The translations under genes and the position numbers were made by a program. The notes under the pieces are model-generated. The model made no database searches, had not been told where the DNA came from, and saw only the letters and a program-made list of their open reading frames with translations. This document shows positions 57,957 through 64,000 of a stretch of 64,000 nt of DNA, one piece after another; within the stretch, counting starts at the first letter, position 1, and the number at the start of each line of letters is the position of its first letter. The stretch lies in assembly GCF_014926405.1 (NCBI RefSeq), contig NZ_JACXXJ020000005.1, positions 3,267,001 to 3,331,000 on the forward strand, written 5' to 3'. The DNA is from Agrobacterium vitis. Lineage in GTDB: Bacteria; Pseudomonadota; Alphaproteobacteria; Rhizobiales; Rhizobiaceae.

Positions 57957-60900
57957 TTACTTCTTCATCTGCTCCTTCAAGGCAGCCAGTTTGGCGAAAG
58001 GAGAATCCGGATCGATCGGCTTTTCCTTGCGCGGCGGCTTTGCCTCGAAACGCTGCGGCTGGGCTGACTTCGTGTCCCGGTCGCGATCCTTACGCGGACC
58101 GCGATCATCGCGGTCGCCCCGGTTTGCGTGTTTGTCACGGTTGCCGTCGCGGTCGCGGGGCTTGCCGTGATGGCCACCCTCGCGGCGCTTGTCGTCGCGG
58201 TCACGTCCACCTTCTGTACGGGCACCTTCGGTACGAGCGTCCGGCTTCTGCTCGCCCTGCTGCGGGGCGCGCTTTGCACCCTGCGGACGGCGGTCGCCCT
58301 GTTGTGGACGTCCGGCCTGGCGCTGGTTGTCGTTGCGTCCACCAGGACGCCACAGCAGAACCGGCTTGGGTTCCGTTGGTCCTTCCGGATTGGCAAGAAG
58401 GTCAGCGGATGGAGCCTCGGTCGCTGCAACTTCGGCCTCTTTGGCCTCCGCTGGTGCTTCTGGTGTTGCTTCGGCGCTGATCTCAGCACTTGGAACGATC
58501 TCGAGCGCTGCCGGTTCAGCAGCGACAGTTTCCGTCGCTGAGGCTTCGCCATGCTGATCCGCATCGTCTTCGTCGGTTTTTTCGACGCTTTCGGTTGTCT
58601 GCGTTGGTGCATTGGCAGCTGCTGCGGCAGGCTTGTCGTCCTGGGTGCCGAGATAGGCCTGGGCCTCTTCTGCCTTGACGGCATCGGCACGGTAGCCGAG
58701 GCCTTTCAGGATTTCTTCCATGTCATCGGGTGTCGCACCGAGGATGGAGAGCATGGCCGTGGTGGTGGTGAAGCGGCGGCCATCGTAAGCACCGTCCGGG
58801 CGCGGCGTGGTGCCTGGCTTCCATTGCAGCAGTGGACGGATCAGATCCGCCAACCGCTCCAGAATATCGATGCGCACGGCCCGCTTGCCCAGGAAGCGGA
58901 AGCCCGCCAGCTTATAGAAATTGCGCTCAAAGCTCGGATCAGTCACCACTGAGGTGCGGCCTGCGGCCAGAACCGGAATGAGATCGCCATAGCCGGGCTT
59001 GTCCAGGCCATCGTTCTTCAAGGCCCAGAGCAGGGTGATCAGTTCGGCCGGTGCTGGCTTCAACAGGGCCGGCATGAAGATGTGATAGGCGCCGAAGCGC
59101 ACGCCGTAGCGGCGCATGGAGGCGCGTGCATCCTGGTCCAGCGACTTGACCTCTTCGGTGACATCGCGGCGGAACAGAATTCCAAGCCCTTCCACCAGCT
59201 GGAAGGCCAATCCCTTGGAGAGGCCTTGCAGGTCCTCGGCCCGCGACAGATCGTCGAGTGGCTTCAGAATGGTCGAGATATGATGATTGACGAAGCGCTC
59301 GATGCGGGCGACGACGTGCTCGCGGGCATTGCCGCTCAGCGGTTCGTCCGCCAGCAGCAGAATGCGGGGGCGCATGATGTGATCCGAGCCGGTCAGCCGG
59401 GCGACGGGATCACCCAGCCACCGGACGAGACCGTCGGAACTGAGCGCCAGATCCCCATTGCCCGAAGCATGCAATCTTGCAGCCCGCGCTTCGAATTCCA
59501 GGCCAAGCGCCTTTTGGGCAGCAGTTTGCACCGCCTTGGCGTCCGGCCCCTCGGTTCCAGAGATCGGCGTAAACCGGAATCCGGAGAGTTGGCCCACGTG
59601 ATGTCCCTCAACGAAGACATCACCGTTCACACTGATTTCAGCTTCCAGCATCCCATTCTCTCTCAAGCGCTTCATAAGCACAGATGTCCTGCGATCAACA
59701 AAGCGTTTCGTCAACCTTTCATGTAACGCGTCAGACAATCGATCTTCGATTTCCCGCGTCTTTTCTTGCCAGTGTGTCGGATCGGCAAGCCAACCTGGCC
59801 GGTTCGACACATACGTCCAAGTTCGGATCTGCGCAATGCGCGCAGAAAGAGTATCTATCTCGCCGTCTGTCCGGTCGGAGCGATGCACCTGCTCTGCCAT
59901 GAAATCTTCGTTCACACTACCGTGCCGGGCAAGGTCGGAATAGAGGGTAAGAATCAGATCGGCATGTTGTGCCGGGGTAATTCGCCGATAATCCGGTAAT
60001 GCGCAGGCATCCCACAGCAGCGAGACCCGATTTGGTGACGAAGCAAGGTCCTGGACTTCCGGATAGCGGGCCAAATAATCCAGCGCCTGCTGATCGATTG
60101 CCGGCAGCGCCCGCACCAGTCCCGCCACCTTGGGGGCGGCATCCAGGCTGCGGCGCAGGTTGGCAATCGAGGAAAAATCGAATTGGGCGGTGCGCCATTG
60201 CAGCACCTTGACCGGATCGAAATGATGGCTTTGCAACCGTTCCACCAGTTCCGGCTCAAAGGGATCGACCCGTCCCGTCACCCCAAAAGTACCATCTTTC
60301 AGATGGCGTCCGGCGCGCCCGGCAATCTGGCCCAGTTCTCCGGGGTTGAGATTGCGAAACTGATAGCCATCGAACTTGCGGTCCTGGGCAAAGGCAACAT
60401 GATCGACATCGAGGTTGAGGCCCATGCCGATCGCATCGGTTGCGACAAGATATTCGACATCGCCGGATTGATAGAGGCCGACCTGGGCATTGCGGGTGCG
60501 CGGGCTGAGTGCGCCGAGCACCACAGCCGCTCCGCCGCGCTGGCGACGGATCAATTCGGCAATGGAATAGACCTCGTCGGCGGAGAAGGCGACAATCGCC
60601 GTGCGCTGCGGCAGCCGGGTGATCTTCTTTTCGCCAGCATAAAACAGCTGCGACAGGCGTGGACGCTCAACGACAGTAATACCCGGCAGAAGATGCTGAA
60701 GGATCGGCTTCATGGTCGCCGAGCCTAGCAACAGGGTTTCCTCGCGTCCGCGCAGATGCAAAAGCCGGTCGGTAAAAATATGGCCGCGCTCGAGATCGCC
60801 CGCCAACTGGATTTCATCAATGGCGACAAAGGCGACTTTGGTTTCGCGCGGCAGCGCTTCGACGGTGCAGACAGAAAACCGTGCATTGGGCGGGGTGATC

Positions 60901-61115
60901 TTTTCCTCGCCCGTGATAAGGGCGACATGCGCCGCGCCGACCCGCTCGACCACCCGCGTATAAACTTCGCGCGCCAGCAACCGCAAAGGCAGGCCGATCA
61001 TACCCGACCCATGGGCAACCATGCGCTCGATGGCATAATGGGTCTTGCCCGTATTGGTCGGCCCCAGCACAGCAATCACGCTGCGGCCGCTCAGGATCAT
61101 GGGTTGCGAAGTCAA
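57957..61115 (-). CDS. SUV3-type ATP-dependent RNA helicase with a disordered C-terminal tail
   Basis: A DExH helicase related to the mitochondrial RNA helicase SUV3. Motifs in order: I GPTNTGKTHYA, Ia ALLAREVY-like (LPLRLLAREVYTRV), II DEIQ, III GSATM, IV-VI TDAIGMGLNLDV and QIAGRAGRH. About 250 C-terminal residues are low-complexity: Ala/Glu-rich, then Arg/Asp/Gly/Gln-rich (DNQRQAGRPQQGDRRPQ, RDRDDKRREGGHHGKPRD), as in RNA chaperone tails. A TTG start at 61115 has GGAG seven bases upstream and gives 1052 residues; GTG at 61178 and ATG at 61100 are alternatives. It likely acts in RNA decay or rRNA maturation. Confidence 0.85.
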   Translation of the reverse strand: MTSQPMILSGRSVIAVLGPTNTGKTHYAIERMVAHGSGMIGLPLRLLAREVYTRVVERVGAAHVALITGEEKITPPNARFSVCTVEALPRETKVAFVAIDEIQLAGDLERGHIFTDRLLHLRGREETLLLGSATMKPILQHLLPGITVVERPRLSQLFYAGEKKITRLPQRTAIVAFSADEVYSIAELIRRQRGGAAVVLGALSPRTRNAQVGLYQSGDVEYLVATDAIGMGLNLDVDHVAFAQDRKFDGYQFRNLNPGELGQIAGRAGRHLKDGTFGVTGRVDPFEPELVERLQSHHFDPVKVLQWRTAQFDFSSIANLRRSLDAAPKVAGLVRALPAIDQQALDYLARYPEVQDLASSPNRVSLLWDACALPDYRRITPAQHADLILTLYSDLARHGSVNEDFMAEQVHRSDRTDGEIDTLSARIAQIRTWTYVSNRPGWLADPTHWQEKTREIEDRLSDALHERLTKRFVDRRTSVLMKRLRENGMLEAEISVNGDVFVEGHHVGQLSGFRFTPISGTEGPDAKAVQTAAQKALGLEFEARAARLHASGNGDLALSSDGLVRWLGDPVARLTGSDHIMRPRILLLADEPLSGNAREHVVARIERFVNHHISTILKPLDDLSRAEDLQGLSKGLAFQLVEGLGILFRRDVTEEVKSLDQDARASMRRYGVRFGAYHIFMPALLKPAPAELITLLWALKNDGLDKPGYGDLIPVLAAGRTSVVTDPSFERNFYKLAGFRFLGKRAVRIDILERLADLIRPLLQWKPGTTPRPDGAYDGRRFTTTTAMLSILGATPDDMEEILKGLGYRADAVKAEEAQAYLGTQDDKPAAAAANAPTQTTESVEKTDEDDADQHGEASATETVAAEPAALEIVPSAEISAEATPEAPAEAKEAEVAATEAPSADLLANPEGPTEPKPVLLWRPGGRNDNQRQAGRPQQGDRRPQGAKRAPQQGEQKPDARTEGARTEGGRDRDDKRREGGHHGKPRDRDGNRDKHANRGDRDDRGPRKDRDRDTKSAQPQRFEAKPPRKEKPIDPDSPFAKLAALKEQMKK

Positions 61116-61563
61116 ATCGTCGCTCCGGACTGCACTGTCAAAAGAAGATGGCAACAGCCGATCTTCCTTCGGGACCACACATGGCGATGCCTTGGAGCAA
61201 AGGCAAGAAAAGAATTACCCAGGCGCTGCTTTTCCGGCTCCAGAGGCGAATAGAAGGGAAATAACCTCCGGTTGTGGTAAATTTTGGTCTTTTTGAGCGT
61301 CAGGCTTTGATTCGGAACAGCTAAAGAACGAATCGGCGACGAATCACTGACTCCTCCTCTTTCATGTTTTGTTCCAAACCTCATCTTGTGGGTCAATGGC
61401 ATTAGAGCGACAAGATAATGGAAGCCCCTCACAACCGAAAACAGTGCCGGTCTTTGAAACAGTGTCTTGTAGAGGAAAGGGCAGACCGGGTGGAACAATA
61501 CAGGACCACGATCATTATAGGGTCACATGAATTAAGACATGCTGAAAAGTAAAGGGAAACACC
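61116..61563. other. 448-base region upstream of the helicase and DUF3309 genes
   Basis: Between divergent genes. It should hold both promoters. No hairpin longer than eight pairs and no RNA gene were seen. GGAAC occurs near 61315 and 61492, as in stress-sigma promoters, but the matching -10 box is missing at the right distance. Confidence 0.5.
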
Positions 61564-61719
61564 ATGCTAGGCACAATTCTCGTCATCATCCTCATATTGT
61601 TGCTGCTTGGGGCACTTCCGACTTGGGGTCATAGCCGCAACTGGGGCTATGGTCCGTCCGGCGGCTTGGGTTTGGTTGTGGTCATCATCATTATTCTGCT
61701 GCTTATGGGCCGTATCTGA
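61564..61719 (+). CDS. DUF3309 small membrane protein
   Basis: A 51-residue protein with the DUF3309 pattern: a first membrane helix (LGTILVIILILLLLGALPTW), a short loop HSRNWGYGPSGG, and a second helix (LGLVVVIIIILLLMGRI). Function is unknown; members are often stress-linked in rhizobia and similar bacteria. AAAGGGAAA lies nine bases upstream of ATG. The next gene, a glycine-zipper lipoprotein, starts 34 bases after the stop, so they are probably co-transcribed. Confidence 0.85.
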   Translation: MLGTILVIILILLLLGALPTWGHSRNWGYGPSGGLGLVVVIIIILLLMGRI

Positions 61720-61753
61720 CGGTTATCCAGGCCAGGAAGAAGAGGAAGTTTTC

Positions 61754-62011
61754 ATGAAAAAGACAGTGATTGCAGTCGCCATGCTCTTGCCGATGATTGC
61801 GTCTTGTACGCCGACGGAGCGCGGTGCCTCGATTGGTGCAGCATCCGGCGCGGTCATCGGTGGCGTTGCTACCAATTCGGTTGGGGGCGCTGCGGTGGGT
61901 GCCGTCGGCGGTGGTGTGATTGGCGCTTTGATTGGCCAGTCAACAGAGCGTCGTGGCTACTGCGTTTACCGTGACCGTTACGGTCGCCAATACGAGCGCC
62001 GTTGCCGCTAA
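61754..62011 (+). CDS. Glycine-zipper lipoprotein
   Basis: An 85-residue exported protein: signal (KKTVIAVAMLLPMIA), lipobox IASC with the lipidated Cys at residue 18, a glycine-zipper double helix (GASIGAASGAVIGGVATNSV and GGAAVGAVGGGVIGALIG) and a Tyr/Arg-rich tail YCVYRDRYGRQYERRCR. Family members are outer-membrane-associated or pore-like, but no exact role is known. ATG at 61754 has GAGGAAG upstream. A strong bidirectional terminator follows. Confidence 0.85.
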   Translation: MKKTVIAVAMLLPMIASCTPTERGASIGAASGAVIGGVATNSVGGAAVGAVGGGVIGALIGQSTERRGYCVYRDRYGRQYERRCR

Positions 62012-62031
62012 GCGGCATAGATCTGAATGCT

Positions 62032-62061
62032 AAAAGCCGCCGGATCACTCCGGCGGCTTTT
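62032..62061. terminator. Bidirectional terminator between the glycine-zipper gene and phaB
   Basis: Perfect 13-base-pair stem (62032-62044 with 62049-62061) with loop TCAC; A- and T-runs form part of the stem ends, suiting both convergent genes. Confidence 0.92.
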
Positions 62062-62106
62062 GTTTGTTGGGATAAGACAATCGCGGGTGGAGCAAAGCCG
62101 CTGCTG

Positions 62107-62832
62107 TCAGACGAAGAATTGGCCACCATTGGCGGAAATCGTTGAGCCGGTGATGAAACCGGCGTCATCGGAAGCGAGAAACACCACGATACGGGCAATT
62201 TCCTCCGGTTCGCCGAGGCGTCCGACCGGAATTTGCGGAATGATCCGCTCGTTCAAGACTTTTTCCGGGATCGCCCGGACCATTTCCGTGCCGATATAGC
62301 CCGGGCAAATGGCGTTGACGGTAATATTCTTCGCCGCACCTTCCTGGGCAAGCGCCTTGGTAAAGCCGAGATCGCCAGCCTTGGCGGCAGAATAATTGGC
62401 TTGGCCCATCTGGCCCTTCTGGCCGTTGATGGAGGAAATGTTGATGACGCGGCCAAAGCTGCGGTCGCGCATGCCCGTCCAGACCGGGTGGGTGACATTG
62501 AACAGACCGCTCAGATTGGTGCCGATCACATCGTTCCACTGCTCAGGCGTCATTTTATGGAACATGGCGTCGCGGGTGATCCCGGCGTTGTTGACCAGGA
62601 TTTCAACCGGCCCGAGGGCCGCCTCGACGGCAGCAATGCCCTGCTTGCAAGCCTCGTAGGAGGAGACGTCCCATTTAAAGACCGGAATGCCGGTTTCGGC
62701 TTCAAATGCCTTTGCGGCCTCGTCATTGCCAGCATAATTGGCGGCAACCGTATATCCAGCTGCCTTCAATGCCGTTGAAATTGCTGCGCCGATGCCACGT
62801 GTTCCGCCGGTTACCAAAGCTACCCTGCTCAT
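62107..62832 (-). CDS. phaB: Acetoacetyl-CoA reductase (NADPH)
   Basis: Reduces acetoacetyl-CoA to (R)-3-hydroxybutyryl-CoA for polyhydroxybutyrate storage. The 241-residue short-chain dehydrogenase has the cofactor motif TGGTRGIGAAI (residues 8-18), NNAG (81-84), the catalytic Ser in NISSING, Tyr147 and Lys151 in QANYSAAKAG. It lies downstream of phaA (beyond 63180) with a 347-base gap, an order typical of the rhizobial phaAB operon. Confidence 0.94.
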   Translation of the reverse strand: MSRVALVTGGTRGIGAAISTALKAAGYTVAANYAGNDEAAKAFEAETGIPVFKWDVSSYEACKQGIAAVEAALGPVEILVNNAGITRDAMFHKMTPEQWNDVIGTNLSGLFNVTHPVWTGMRDRSFGRVINISSINGQKGQMGQANYSAAKAGDLGFTKALAQEGAAKNITVNAICPGYIGTEMVRAIPEKVLNERIIPQIPVGRLGEPEEIARIVVFLASDDAGFITGSTISANGGQFFV

Positions 62833-63179
62833 TCCAGTCTCCTCTCAATAAGTGTTTTCTTGTGTTGCGTCTCTCCGTTACCCCAGGGGGCAAGGAGTGA
62901 CATCCCCCAATTCAATGGGTGTTTCTGCGAAATACACAGAGAACGCCAGTCACTACGGTTTGACGCCGGAAACATTGAACTGGAATGATGCAGGTAAAAT
63001 ATGGCCGGATCGGTTCCCGGCTCGTTTATTGTCTTGGCGGTGCGCATGCGGTCCGCTGCTGAAACCAGTTCCGTTGATTCCATCCGGCAAAAGGAAAGGG
63101 TGGCGATCAGGCGATACCCTCTCACCGTTTACGATATCAAAGCCCGATGGTTCCCCATCGGGCTTCTGGCTCGATAGGC
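62833..63179. other. 347-base gap between phaA and phaB
   Basis: Carries the probable phaA terminator (63140-63165) and a small CCCAATTCAATGGG hairpin near 62906. It should contain the phaB promoter if phaB is not co-transcribed. An open frame on the - strand (63125-62829) shows no protein-like features. Confidence 0.5.
63140..63165 (-). terminator. Terminator after phaA
   Basis: Perfect 11-base-pair stem AAGCCCGATGG (63140-63150) with 63155-63165, loop TTCC; 14 bases after the phaA stop. The T tract on the - strand is short (TTTGAT). Confidence 0.75.
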
Positions 63180-64000
63180 TCAGAGACCTTCGATGCACAT
63201 GGCAACGCCCATGCCACCACCGATGCACAGGGTCGCCAGACCCTTCTTTGCGCCGCGCCGTTTCATTTCAAACAGCAGGGTGTTGAGAATACGGGCACCA
63301 GACGCCCCGACCGGGTGGCCGATGGCAATGGCGCCGCCATTGACATTGACGATTGACGTATCCCAGCCAAGATCCTTGTTGACGGCGCAGGCCTGGGCGG
63401 CAAAGGCTTCGTTGGCCTCAACGAGATCGAGATCGTTCACGCTCCAGCCAGCCTTTTCAAGCGCCTTGCGGGATGCGGGGATCGGACCTGTGCCCATGAT
63501 CTTCGGATCGACGCCAGCTGTGGCCCAGGAGGCGATGCGCGCCAAAGGCTGGATACCGCGACGGACGGCTTCAGCTTCGGTCATCAGCAGGGCGGCGGCG
63601 GCTCCGTCATTGATGCCAGATGCATTCCCGGCGGTGACGGTGCCTTCCTTGTCGAAAGCGGGACGCAGCTTGGTCATGCTGTCCAGGGTCGCACCTGCGC
63701 GGATATATTCATCGGCATCAACGATCACATCGCCCTTGCGGCCGGGCACAGTGACCGGGACGATTTCGTCCTTGAACCGTCCTGCGGCCTGGGCGGCTTC
63801 GGCCTTGTTTTGCGAGGCAACCGCAAAGGCGTCCTGCTCGTCGCGGGTCAACTGCCACTGGCGGGCAACATTTTCGGCGGTGACACCCATGTGATAGCCG
63901 TAGAAGGCATCGGTCAGGCCGTCCTTGATCATGGTGTCGATCATTTTCATGTCGCCCATCTTGGTGCCGGCGCGCAAATGGGCGCAGTGGGGGGCAAGCG
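63180..64000 (-). CDS. phaA: Acetyl-CoA acetyltransferase (thiolase), C-terminal part truncated at the window edge
   Basis: Condenses two acetyl-CoA to acetoacetyl-CoA, the first step of polyhydroxybutyrate synthesis. The frame is open to the window end, where [15 protein letters not shown] matches the family's first third. Visible catalytic features are the His in [16 protein letters not shown] and the second Cys in [16 protein letters not shown]. The nucleophilic Cys is outside the window. The apparent start at 63977 (TTG) is internal. Confidence 0.92.
   Translation of the reverse strand, partial: LAPHCAHLRAGTKMGDMKMIDTMIKDGLTDAFYGYHMGVTAENVARQWQLTRDEQDAFAVASQNKAEAAQAAGRFKDEIVPVTVPGRKGDVIVDADEYIRAGATLDSMTKLRPAFDKEGTVTAGNASGINDGAAAALLMTEAEAVRRGIQPLARIASWATAGVDPKIMGTGPIPASRKALEKAGWSVNDLDLVEANEAFAAQACAVNKDLGWDTSIVNVNGGAIAIGHPVGASGARILNTLLFEMKRRGAKKGLATLCIGGGMGVAMCIEGL

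Noticed and set aside
61315..61500. GGAAC sequences resembling -35 boxes of a general-stress sigma factor upstream of the DUF3309 gene
   Set aside because: The expected -10 sequence is absent at 16-18 bases downstream of each.

Overview
The window is about 64 kb of chromosomal DNA from an alphaproteobacterium of the Rhizobiaceae, most likely the Agrobacterium/Allorhizobium/Rhizobium group. The evidence is the gene order hemE-hemJ-rho-mnmE-mnmG-rsmG-parA-parB, a cyclic beta-1,2-glucan pair (ndvA, ndvB), a very large NAD-glutamate dehydrogenase, a TrcR/DUF1013 protein, a CarD regulator, a phaA/phaB pair, and several rhizobial-type palindromic intergenic repeats. In relatives the chromosomal origin lies beside hemE, so oriC is probably just left of position 1; no cluster of DnaA boxes is visible inside.

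Layout. 1-8.1 kb: origin-proximal housekeeping genes on the + strand (end of hemE, hemJ, rho, mnmE, mnmG, rsmG, parA, parB), with two parS centromere sites, one on the mnmE stop codon and one inside rsmG. 8.2-12.7 kb: leuS-lptE-holA on the - strand, split between lptE and holA by palindromic repeat DNA. 12.9-17.3 kb: yggS, trcR, acs and a small zinc protease. 17.4-34.2 kb: a RIME-like element, pyc, an orphan LuxR regulator resembling ExpR, ndvA, an M20 amidohydrolase and the 2833-residue ndvB. 34.3-44.4 kb: a UMF1-type transporter, NAD-Gdh, a pyridoxal kinase, a beta-carbonic anhydrase and a periplasmic di-haem cytochrome. 44.6-52.2 kb: a lytic transglycosylase, asd with a possible Thr/Lys-rich leader, an MHS-type transporter with a large insertion, a PAP2 phosphatase, leuB, leuD and a small membrane protein. 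52.3-64 kb: a CitE-like lyase, a DUF1737 protein, a soluble chemoreceptor-like protein with a degenerate signalling tip, carD, fdxA, an S4 RNA-binding protein with a SUV3-like helicase, two very small envelope proteins, phaB and the 3' part of phaA.

Most of the window is core genome: codon use looks even, and I saw no prophage, insertion sequence, CRISPR array, rRNA or tRNA. The less explained signals are (i) a family of three ~100-130 bp repeats (25.4, 56.7 and 57.4 kb) forming hairpins with compensatory base changes, (ii) a possible leader peptide and alternative pairing upstream of asd, (iii) a soluble MCP-like protein whose receptor tip has lost the usual Glu, and (iv) a ~185-residue insertion in an MHS-family transporter. 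None is a proven new system; each is given with a test.
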